Assembly: GCA_964517795.1 (NCBI GenBank)
Contig: CAZFDE010000040.1
Coordinates: 1 to 22,491 of the forward strand
Origin: CAZFDE01 sp964517795
Lineage (GTDB): Bacteria; Planctomycetota; Phycisphaerae; Sedimentisphaerales; Anaerobacaceae
Direction of reading: 5' to 3'
Length of the DNA: 22,491 bases
Shown: piece by piece, positions 7,267 through 14,446 of the stretch
Position numbering within the stretch: the stretch's first letter is position 1
Layout of the letters: each line of letters begins with the position of its first letter
Made by a program: the position numbers and the translations under genes
The notes under the pieces: generated by a model
What the model saw: only the letters and a program-made list of their open reading frames with translations
Databases searched by the model: none
Told to the model about the DNA's origin: nothing

Positions 7267-9231
7267 ATGAATCTGATTGTTGTCACAGCGCTCTTACTTG
7301 CCTTGATCGTTTATATTACGGTCGGCCTGATGATCGGCCGCAAAGCCCGTTCGATCGCGGACCTGTTACCCATTATTCCGAGCCGAAAGGCCAGTGTCCG
7401 TTCGTCTTCGGAATTTTCCGCCAGTACCGTGGCGATGACGATATCGCTGGCGACCGTGATCATGGCCTTTTTCGAATTGGCGAGCTATTACGGTATATGG
7501 CTGTTGTGGACGGTGGTTACCACAGCCGCGGGCTTGGTGGTGGTCAAGCTCTTTGCCTCGCGGATATGGCGGCGCCTGGCCGCGTATGAACATCGCCCCA
7601 CGCTGCACGAATTTCTCGGCAGGCAATTCGATTCAAAAATGCTTTCGAAAGTCGGGGCCGTCTGTACCAGTCTGGGCTTTCTGGGCGCGTTCGCGGTCGA
7701 ATTGACGGTCGGCTCGAAATTCTTTTCCGCCTTGATACCGGATATCCCGGCATGGATCATTGTGGTCGTGCTCTCGTTAGCAGCGTTTCTCTATACCTCG
7801 GTCGGAGGTTTCAGGGCCGTGATCGTCACCGATCGCATGCAAATGATATCTATTTGGCTGCTGCTGATCTCGCTGCCGGGTTTTTATCTGTATTACGTCC
7901 TGACGCACGGCGGAATCGCTGCCGGCATAGAGCGGATCCCCGACGGCATATTTGATTTTTCTTATAAACCGGGCCTGGTGGCATTTTTGCTGGGCATCCT
8001 CGCGATCAACGTCCCTTCGTTTATCTCCGATATGAGCGTCTGGCAGCGGATCGCCGGCGCCCATGAAGACAAAACCGTCAGCGGCGGGCTGCTGGCCAGC
8101 ATTATCAGTGTCATCGCCACATGGAGCGTCTTTGCCCTGCTGGCCTGCTGCGTCTTTATGATCATTACACCCGCCGAAGGGGTCAATCCGCTTTTGACAC
8201 TTCTAAAAACGATCAGCTACAGCGGCGGCTGGGTCGGCCGGGTAACTTTATTTATTACCGTCATGGGCTTGTACGGTGCGATGCTCTCGACCGCATCGAC
8301 CCTGCTGATCGCGGTCTCGCATACGCTGTATGTGGATGTCTTTACCCATTTCGGAAAATTCTCGCTCAAAGAAAAACTCGATTCGACACGGGAGCTGCAC
8401 TATTCGCGTTTGATCCTGATCGTCACCGCGTTGCTGTCGATCGCGCTGGTTCAGCTTCTTTCGCAGGCCGGCTTTTCGATCGCCGATTTGGTCTTTGCCG
8501 TCTATGGCGCCCAGTTAGGATTGTGCCCGCTGGTAATATCGGCTTTGGTCATGGACAAAAAACGGCTGAGCTGTCTGTCGCTTTGGGCGACGGCGGCGAT
8601 CACACTGGGCTTTATCACCGGCTGGGGCAGTGCGCTGCTCGGCCGGCTCAACAACGATACGAACATGGTCTTTCTGGCGCCGATCTGGAGTCTGGTGATT
8701 TCCTCATGTATGGTGGGTATCGGTATCGCGTATCATAAGATCTCCGGCACCTGGCCGCTCAGTGTCAATTGGATCCTGGTCAAAAGTATTGCCACGGCGC
8801 GGCGGCGCGGTCTGTATCGCCTGCGGCCCGCCGATGTGCCCGCCCGGCTGGTCTGCCTCAAGGATAAATGCGCGATCTGCTGCAAGTCCATCGGCACGCC
8901 GGTGGTGACCGACGCCGAAGCCGAGCGAATCGGCGCCGACATTCTGATGAAAGACGATAACGCGATGTTCATCAAATCCGAAGACTGCACGTGCAGCCTG
9001 CTCAAAAACGGACTGTGCTCGATCTATCCGGTCCGCCCAAAGGGCTGTCGCGAATACCCCTGGTACAATATCGGCGGCAAGCTCTATTACGATGCGGGCT
9101 GCCCCGGCATGAAATACGACATCGACGAGCGACCCGACGTCGGCGATATCCAGCCGTTCGAGAATTTTCTGCCCAATACCCCGCAGTTTATTGTGCGATT
9201 GATCAAAAAAATCTGCGTGAAAAATGCTTGA
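7267..9231 (+). CDS. Sodium:solute symporter fused to a C-terminal CxxCxxCC metal-cluster domain
   Basis: Residues 1 to about 495 form a multi-helix SSS-family transporter. The SSS hallmarks are TSVGGFRAVIVTDRMQM (about 177-193), FISDMSVWQRIAGAHEDK (about 252-269), and the sodium-site helix YGAMLSTASTLLIAVSHTLY (336-355) followed by VDVF. After a short basic linker (ARRRGLYRLRP) comes a soluble cysteine-rich domain of the YkgJ/CxxCxxCC zinc- or iron-chelating type. It has C530, C535, C538, C539, then C574 and C576, SLLKNGLCSIYPVRPKGCRE with C584 and C594, and C612 in AGCPG. I do not know of a described protein joining these two domains. The ATG lies two bases after the CDPS stop with no obvious ribosome binding site, so translation is probably coupled. 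The transported solute is unknown; a cyclodipeptide, its metal complex or an amino acid precursor are all possible. Confidence 0.88.
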   Translation: MNLIVVTALLLALIVYITVGLMIGRKARSIADLLPIIPSRKASVRSSSEFSASTVAMTISLATVIMAFFELASYYGIWLLWTVVTTAAGLVVVKLFASRIWRRLAAYEHRPTLHEFLGRQFDSKMLSKVGAVCTSLGFLGAFAVELTVGSKFFSALIPDIPAWIIVVVLSLAAFLYTSVGGFRAVIVTDRMQMISIWLLLISLPGFYLYYVLTHGGIAAGIERIPDGIFDFSYKPGLVAFLLGILAINVPSFISDMSVWQRIAGAHEDKTVSGGLLASIISVIATWSVFALLACCVFMIITPAEGVNPLLTLLKTISYSGGWVGRVTLFITVMGLYGAMLSTASTLLIAVSHTLYVDVFTHFGKFSLKEKLDSTRELHYSRLILIVTALLSIALVQLLSQAGFSIADLVFAVYGAQLGLCPLVISALVMDKKRLSCLSLWATAAITLGFITGWGSALLGRLNNDTNMVFLAPIWSLVISSCMVGIGIAYHKISGTWPLSVNWILVKSIATARRRGLYRLRPADVPARLVCLKDKCAICCKSIGTPVVTDAEAERIGADILMKDDNAMFIKSEDCTCSLLKNGLCSIYPVRPKGCREYPWYNIGGKLYYDAGCPGMKYDIDERPDVGDIQPFENFLPNTPQFIVRLIKKICVKNA

Positions 9232-9296
9232 AAACAGCCGCGATGTTGGCTAAGCATGACTGATACAAATCGATCCAAAATCTGAAAGGGCAAAAA

Positions 9297-10130
9297 ATGT
9301 CAAAGCAGCCTTTGATAGACGCATATCGTGTGGCCGGGCGCAAAAAGGTGAGTCTGGCGAAGATCGACCCCGATGACACCGCCGGCTTTAAGGACAAAAA
9401 GCAGGCCCGCAAAGCGATGGCCGAGAACCTGCGCAAAATGGCTGAATCGCAGTATCTGCTCTTCGCCGAAAATAAGCGGTCGGTGCTGGTCGTCCTGCAG
9501 GGCATGGACTCGGCCGGCAAGGACGGCACCGTGCGCCATGTCATGGGCCCGCTGAACCCGGCGAGCTGCAAGGTGACCTCGTTCAAAACCCCCAGTGAAG
9601 AGGATCTGGCCCACGATTACCTCTGGCGGATTCACCGGCATGTGCCCCGCAAAGGTGAGATCGGCATCTTCAACCGCTCGCACTACGAAGATGTGCTGAT
9701 CGTTCGCGTGCATAACATGGTGGCGAATAATATCTGGCAGAAACGCTATCGCCAGATCAACGATTTCGAGCGGATGCTCAGCGAAAACGGCGTGCATATC
9801 CTGAAATTCTTTCTGCATATCGGCAAAGACGAGCAGTACAAGCGGTTGATGGCCCGGATCGACCATCCGAAAAAGCAGTGGAAGGTCAACCCGGCCGACT
9901 TCGAGCAGCGTAAGTTCTGGGACGATTACCAGACGGCCTACGAAGAGGCGATCGCCCGATGCAGTACCGCCGAGGCGCCGTGGTTTGTGATCCCCGCCAA
10001 TAAAAAGTGGTTCCGCAATCTGGCCGTCTCCCAAATCCTCGCCGACTGCCTGACGAACCTGAAAATGAAATATCCGCGGACGCAGTTCGACCTGGCCAAA
10101 ATCAAAAAAGATGCCTTAGCCTTGAAATAG
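9297..10130 (+). CDS. ppk2: PPK2-family polyphosphate:nucleotide phosphotransferase
   Basis: This 277-residue protein has the PPK2 core. Walker A is LQGMDSAGKDGTVRHV (G69 to G77, with K75), followed by FKTPSEEDLAHDYLWRIHRH. Walker B is GEIGIFNRSHYEDVLIVRVH (about 120-139), and the lid region is LMARIDHPKKQWKVNPADFE. PPK2 enzymes move phosphate between polyphosphate and nucleotides, making or using ATP/GTP in the cytoplasm. The length and the GEIGIFNRSHYEDVL form fit the single-domain group that tends to phosphorylate AMP and/or ADP from polyphosphate; the exact class cannot be assigned by eye. The start has AAAGGG upstream. It follows the CDPS operon by 65 bases on the same strand and could be read through, or have its own promoter. 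Its end nearly meets the convergent desaturase gene. Confidence 0.92.
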   Translation: MSKQPLIDAYRVAGRKKVSLAKIDPDDTAGFKDKKQARKAMAENLRKMAESQYLLFAENKRSVLVVLQGMDSAGKDGTVRHVMGPLNPASCKVTSFKTPSEEDLAHDYLWRIHRHVPRKGEIGIFNRSHYEDVLIVRVHNMVANNIWQKRYRQINDFERMLSENGVHILKFFLHIGKDEQYKRLMARIDHPKKQWKVNPADFEQRKFWDDYQTAYEEAIARCSTAEAPWFVIPANKKWFRNLAVSQILADCLTNLKMKYPRTQFDLAKIKKDALALK

Positions 10131-10144
10131 TCAACAGCTTATAT

Positions 10145-11194
10145 TCAAGAAATATTCTTGGTCTGCTCCACATGCGGATGAGGTGCATCCTGGACGAAAC
10201 AATAATCCGGGTCTGTCCACTGGCGTTGGATGATCGGCCAGAGCTGCTTCCATGTCTCACCCAATCCATTCGGGCTCGGCGGCATATCGTCTTTGATGAT
10301 TTCATGCAGCTTGGGCAAATTATAGTACGGCACGGCCGCATACATGTGATGTTCGGTATGATAGTTCATGTTCCAATAGAAAAAACGCATGAACTTACCC
10401 AACACCATCGTCCGGCAGCACATTCGAAAGTCCGGGACATTATACATTAAGCCCAGGTGCTGCGGGAATGTGCACAGCAGCCCAAGCCCCGGCGCGATAA
10501 TTCTGGCGAAGGTAACAACAAACAGTAGGATCCACAGATCGAAATAAATAAACAATATCGCCAAAATTACATGACCGACGACAACTACACGAGCCCAGTT
10601 AAAAAGCTGCCGACGAAGCCTGGGTTTCGATTCGGGGAAAAGCCGCTTGTCCTGCTCGGTGCTGATTAGACCGAAACAGTGCCGCATGAACTCATCGAAC
10701 AGTTCGAATATGCCAATGACGTTTTGAATGCTGTATAGCGGAACCGTCAGGCAGAAAAAGATATCGATCGGCCGAACGATGATCGGCATGCTCACTTCGT
10801 GATCGCGATCTTCGAAAAGCGTATTGGGATGATGCTGTTGCAGGTGGCTGGCACGAAATTTCACCGGATTCGTCCATGTCAGGAACGAACATACAAAAAT
10901 AAAGAATTCGTTCAGCCATCGACTCTTGAAAACGGTATAGTGCGAAAGTTCATGGATCGCGGCGGCCGGCGTAAAAAATTCGAAAAACGAGCAATGGATA
11001 TAGATTGCCGCCACCCAGAACGGCCAGCTCAGATACCTCCACGCCAGATAGACGCCAAAACCCGTCAAAGCACTAAAGAGTAACTGGGCGGTGATATGAA
11101 TCAGCGGCCGCAGGTTTTGGCGTTGCGTCAGTTCGGCGAGTTGCTCCTTCTCGATCGGACAACGGTACCATTTGATTCGTTCGTCGGCATCCAT
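10145..11194 (-). CDS. Membrane fatty acid desaturase family protein
   Basis: This 349-residue membrane protein carries the three histidine clusters of the fatty acid desaturase/hydroxylase superfamily: HELSH (about 81-85), HLQQHH (about 117-122) and HTEHH (about 279-283). They bind a di-iron centre that activates oxygen. Hydrophobic segments lie before the first cluster and around residues 140-165 and 200-245, as expected. The start is placed at ATG 11194 because AAGGAGG is well spaced from it; the TTG one codon upstream is too close. Desaturation or hydroxylation of an acyl or terpenoid chain is likely, and the substrate is unknown. An oxygen-dependent enzyme implies at least microaerobic life. 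It stands alone, with only 14 bases between its end and the convergent polyphosphate kinase gene. Confidence 0.9.
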   Translation of the reverse strand: MDADERIKWYRCPIEKEQLAELTQRQNLRPLIHITAQLLFSALTGFGVYLAWRYLSWPFWVAAIYIHCSFFEFFTPAAAIHELSHYTVFKSRWLNEFFIFVCSFLTWTNPVKFRASHLQQHHPNTLFEDRDHEVSMPIIVRPIDIFFCLTVPLYSIQNVIGIFELFDEFMRHCFGLISTEQDKRLFPESKPRLRRQLFNWARVVVVGHVILAILFIYFDLWILLFVVTFARIIAPGLGLLCTFPQHLGLMYNVPDFRMCCRTMVLGKFMRFFYWNMNYHTEHHMYAAVPYYNLPKLHEIIKDDMPPSPNGLGETWKQLWPIIQRQWTDPDYCFVQDAPHPHVEQTKNIS

Positions 11195-11402
11195 CAAGGC
11201 CTCCTTGGCAACAAGGCTGAATTCATATTTCCTTTGGAATAACGCAAATCCTATTAAACTACTGTACTATATGACCCCTTAAAATTCAAGGATGTTTTTT
11301 CAAATGAACGCAATGTGACAACTTTTAATCAGGACTTGACATGCCTTCACTGGTGACATACCCATCGGCCCAGCCGATATCGGCACAACCGCCCGGCCGT
11401 GT
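11195..11402. other. Intergenic region between GH28 gene and desaturase gene
   Basis: No gene is visible in these 208 bases. A 12-bp palindrome GCCGATATCGGC (11373-11384) lies just past the end of the GH28 gene. It has no clear U-tract, so it is a poor terminator candidate. The desaturase promoter must lie here, but I could not pick a convincing pair of boxes. Confidence 0.4.
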
Positions 11403-12740
11403 TTAATGTCGGATTTTTATGTTTTGGGTTCTCATGTTTTTGGTGTGAATTACATCAACGCCCTTTTGGCTGGTGATGTCGATGTGGTCGAAGGTGATGT
11501 TTTCGACCGGCGAATCCGGCAGCCCGACGATTTTAATAGCTGTTTCGGCCCGGCGGCATTGGATATTCTTGAAGAACAGATCGCGAAACACCGGGGCCAG
11601 CTTCGTCTTCGGTTGAACGGTCGATGAACCGTACCGCATATTGATCTTAATCGCTTCACGCTCGATCGTCCCCATTTCGATATTTTCGAACCGGATATTT
11701 TCGACCACGCCGCCGCGGCCGGGCATACTCTTGAGGCGAATCCCGCGCTGTGTCCGGTCGAAAAAGCAATCGTGCACATAGACATTGCGCACATTGCCGG
11801 ACATCTCACTGCCGATCACGATGCCCCCGTGGCCGCGTCGGGTGCGGCAATTTCGCACCTCGATATTCTCGCAGGGCCGCCCGACCCGCCGGCCGTCTTC
11901 ATTGAGCCCGGATTTGAGCACCACACAATCATCGCCGGTATCGAAAAAACAATGCTCCACCAGCACATCATGGCATGAGTCAATTACCACACCGTCACCA
12001 TTCGGGCCGCTGGTCAGGATACGCACATCATCGATATAAACATCGCGGCAGTAAACCGGATGAATCGTCCACATCGGCCCTTCGGTGACGGTTACCTGCT
12101 CGATTGTCACATTGCTGCAGTTGACGAACTGGATGAAGCTCGGCCGCAAAGCATCGTTTGGCGTTGCGAAGATGCGCTGATGAACCGGTACATTGTCAAA
12201 ACCCATCTGATTAAGCCGTTCGGCCGCGGAGTCTTGTTTTTGTTCCCAGTGCCACCATGCCTGTCCCTGCCCGTTCAGCGTACCGCGGCCGCAAATGCGA
12301 ATATTTTGGCCGTCTTTGGCGTAGATCAGCGGACTGTAATTGTAGCATTCAATTCCCTCCCAACGGGTAAAGACCGCCGGCAGATAGGCATTGGGGTCGG
12401 TCTTAAACTGGATTTCCGCATCCTCTGCGATGTAAAGCGTCACATCGCTTTGCAGATGAATCGCCCCGGTCAACCAGATGCCTTTGGGCACAACGATCTC
12501 GCTGCCGGCTTTATCTCGACAGGCGATAACCGCCCTGGCAAAGGCCTCGGTATTGTCGAACACGCCGTCACCGACTGCACCAAATTGACGAATATCGAGC
12601 TGTTTAAAATGACGGTTATCCCCTGCGACACGGCAACCACCGATCCATAGCGTCAAAACAGTGAACACCACAGCGCATATTCGAAATATTGGCTTTATAA
12701 CGATTGTCTTATCCATCAACAGCAATTGTAACTGTATCAT
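11403..12740 (-). CDS. GH28 (polygalacturonase-like) lipoprotein
   Basis: This 445-residue protein begins with a lipoprotein signal, ICAVVFTVLTLWIGGC, with lipidation at C36 of the longest form. FGAVGDGVFDNTEAF (about 53-67) is the typical opening of pectinase-like right-handed parallel beta-helices. The GH28 active-site strings are all present: SGPNGDGVVIDSC (with D249), DTGDDCVVLKSG (D270, D271), RGHGGIVIGSE (H304) and RGIRLKS (R335, K337). These residues hydrolyse galacturonosyl or related linkages in pectin-type polymers. NGDG replaces the more usual NTD triplet, keeping the aspartate. The start is uncertain. Neither the ATG at 12740 nor the ATG at 12716 has a good ribosome binding site, and 12716 gives the more normal signal peptide. 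It is probably anchored in a membrane facing the periplasm or outside. Confidence 0.92.
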   Translation of the reverse strand: MIQLQLLLMDKTIVIKPIFRICAVVFTVLTLWIGGCRVAGDNRHFKQLDIRQFGAVGDGVFDNTEAFARAVIACRDKAGSEIVVPKGIWLTGAIHLQSDVTLYIAEDAEIQFKTDPNAYLPAVFTRWEGIECYNYSPLIYAKDGQNIRICGRGTLNGQGQAWWHWEQKQDSAAERLNQMGFDNVPVHQRIFATPNDALRPSFIQFVNCSNVTIEQVTVTEGPMWTIHPVYCRDVYIDDVRILTSGPNGDGVVIDSCHDVLVEHCFFDTGDDCVVLKSGLNEDGRRVGRPCENIEVRNCRTRRGHGGIVIGSEMSGNVRNVYVHDCFFDRTQRGIRLKSMPGRGGVVENIRFENIEMGTIEREAIKINMRYGSSTVQPKTKLAPVFRDLFFKNIQCRRAETAIKIVGLPDSPVENITFDHIDITSQKGVDVIHTKNMRTQNIKIRH

Positions 12741-12996
12741 GTTGAATGTGAATCAAAAAGTTTGTTTTGAAGGCCGCAAATGTGTTTGTACGCATATCAA
12801 TGAATAGGTTTATGTTTTTCGCAACGATTAAAATTCATGATACGATTGGCTAATGATACACCAAAAATAAAATGCAGCGGCCGGCGTGCAGTCATCGAAA
12901 TACAAGCTTGCAGGGCTTCAAAAAACGAATCACAAGGGCCGAGAACCGCCTGTCTCGCCAAAGTCGGGATGACAGCGGAAGCGTCGCATTAACCGA
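12741..12996. other. Intergenic region upstream of GH28 gene
   Basis: There is no gene in these 256 bases. The only structure seen is a direct repeat of ATGATAC at 12837-12843 and 12853-12859 (period 16), which could be tandem regulator sites for the GH28 gene. There is also an imperfect dyad around TGTCTCGCC...GGATGACA (12951-12974). Neither is compelling. Confidence 0.3.
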
Positions 12997-13740
12997 TTAG
13001 AATTTCCATCGGATGCCGGCCGAGGTGGCGGTCACATCGCCGGAATACTGAAATTCGACGCTGACCGCGGCCTGCTGCGTCAGGTTGAACTGGGCGCCCA
13101 CATAGCCGCCGAGAAAATATGATTCTTCTTCAAGGTCCGCCGTGGCCGTTGTGCCGCCGCCCGACAGTTTCAGATCGCCGCCGATGAAATGGAAAAACCC
13201 GCCGCCGAAAAACGTCACCTCGTTGGCATCATACGTCGGGCCGACCGCAACCTGAAGCGATTCCCATTCCACGCCGCCTTTGACTGAAGTGCTGCCCATC
13301 TGGGAATCCTCGAACTCGCCCTGGAAATATTGAATAATGCCGCCCCATGTTACCGGGTCCTCTTCGACAAAGGTAACTTTCGCACCGATGCCCCAGAGAA
13401 GCTGACCGTCGTCGGTGAATTCGACCCCGGCATCGTCCTCGAGCTCGGCATCGGCCAATCCGACCCGAACAAAGATATCCGTATTCTCGAACAGCCCGTA
13501 CGAAAAGGTCCCCAGATAACTGTCGATCTGGAAATCGTCGATCGAATCAGTGATGGTCACACCGCCGACGGTCGCCTCGGCCTCGACTTCCTGTTTACTG
13601 TAGGTCACATCGTAAGCGATCGACCAGTTGTTTTGCTCAAGATCGCTTTTCGGCGCCCCCAGCGGACCCGCCGCCCAAATGACACTGCTCGAAAACAAAA
13701 TCGAAACGGCAATAAGAATAGTTGTTTGTTTGCGTTTCAT
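12997..13740 (-). CDS. Outer-membrane beta-barrel protein
   Basis: The start is taken at 13740 (MKRKQTT) because AAAGGA lies eight bases before it; the ATG at 13749 abuts that site. A signal peptide runs to about residue 21 (TTILIAVSILFSSSVIWAAG). The mature 225 residues alternate polar and hydrophobic residues in amphipathic strands of barrel type (WSIAYDVTYSKQEVEAEA, TFSYGLFENTDIFVRVGLAD, TFFGGGFFHFIGG, SYFLGGYVGAQFNL). The protein ends in AGIRWKF, with the C-terminal phenylalanine used for barrel insertion by the BAM machinery. The size suggests 8-12 strands. It is acidic in its loops. Its function as a small porin or structural protein cannot be narrowed. It seems to be a single-gene transcript. 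Confidence 0.85.
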   Translation of the reverse strand: MKRKQTTILIAVSILFSSSVIWAAGPLGAPKSDLEQNNWSIAYDVTYSKQEVEAEATVGGVTITDSIDDFQIDSYLGTFSYGLFENTDIFVRVGLADAELEDDAGVEFTDDGQLLWGIGAKVTFVEEDPVTWGGIIQYFQGEFEDSQMGSTSVKGGVEWESLQVAVGPTYDANEVTFFGGGFFHFIGGDLKLSGGGTTATADLEEESYFLGGYVGAQFNLTQQAAVSVEFQYSGDVTATSAGIRWKF

Positions 13741-13788
13741 CACCCGCATCCTTTCTTGAATTCTCTAATGAAAATGATTGAAAAACGT

Positions 13789-13892
13789 ACTGTATCAATG
13801 TCCTCGGGCAGGTCAATAGGCAAGCCAACGTATCCGATTTTTTGGCAGATAGAACCGTATAATTTAATAAACTCCTAACGCAATCCTGACAA
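13789..13892 (-). promoter_or_regulatory. Candidate promoter(s) for the beta-barrel gene
   Basis: Two sigma70-like pairs are seen on the minus strand. TTGTCA (13892-13887) is followed by 17 bases and TATTAA (13869-13864). TTGACC (13816-13811) is followed by 16 bases and TACAGT (13794-13789). Either could drive the gene starting at 13740. Neither is close enough to consensus to choose between them. Confidence 0.3.
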
Positions 13893-13951
13893 TTTGATGT
13901 AAAGTCGGCATGGTCCTGCATCATTCAAACAGGCAATGTGATCGATGAAAT

Positions 13952-14395
13952 CTACGATCGGCTGTCCAGGATGAGGGTGACCGGACCATCGTTAACGCTG
14001 TTCACATGCATATGGGCGGCGAAAATCCCTTTTTCAACGGAAATGCCTTCAGCCGCGATCTGTGCGGCGACGTGTTGGTAATATTCGTTTGCGATTTTCG
14101 GCTCGGCCGCCGGATCGAAGCTCGGCCGTCTGCCTTTGCGACAGTCCCCGCATAACGTAAACTGGCTGACCAGCAGGACCGCCGCGCCGACATCCTGTAC
14201 CGAGCGATTCATGCGGCCGGTATCGTCCTCAAAGATTCGCAGGCCGGCAATCTTGCGGGCGATGAATTCGATATCGTCCGGGGTATCTCCCTTGGCCACG
14301 CCAAGATACACTAACAGGCCCGCATCGATCCGGCCGACAACCTCACCGTCCACTTCGACACCGGCCTGTTTGACGCGCTGAACAACCGCTTTCAT
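13952..14395 (-). CDS. dtd: D-aminoacyl-tRNA deacylase
   Basis: This 147-residue protein is a full-length match to the DTD family, which removes D-amino acids (and glycine from tRNA-Ala) mis-attached to tRNA. The start at 14395 (MKAVVQRV) is supported by AAAGGCG upstream and by the canonical DTD N-terminus. Key motifs are LLVYLGVAKGDT, LRIFEDDTGRMNRSV, LLVSQFTLCGDCRKGRRPSF (SQFTL at 77-81) and the cross-subunit Gly-cisPro loop NDGPVTLILDS (G137, P138). The enzyme acts as a cytoplasmic homodimer. It lies 51 bases downstream of the beta-helix lipoprotein gene on the same strand and may share a transcript with it and arfB. Confidence 0.97.
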   Translation of the reverse strand: MKAVVQRVKQAGVEVDGEVVGRIDAGLLVYLGVAKGDTPDDIEFIARKIAGLRIFEDDTGRMNRSVQDVGAAVLLVSQFTLCGDCRKGRRPSFDPAAEPKIANEYYQHVAAQIAAEGISVEKGIFAAHMHVNSVNDGPVTLILDSRS

Positions 14396-14446
14396 GAATT
14401 CGCCTTTCCATATCGGATCACCCGTCAAAACGAAGGGTTCTTTGTT

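Noticed and set aside
9300..10034. Minus-strand open frame opposite the polyphosphate kinase
   Set aside because: PPK2 motifs on the plus strand are unambiguous, and this frame has no recognisable domain.
10146..10160. CAAGAA-ATA-TTCTTG inverted repeat between the convergent polyphosphate kinase and desaturase genes
   Set aside because: The stem is short and AT-rich without a U-tract, and it overlaps the last desaturase codons, so I do not call it a terminator.
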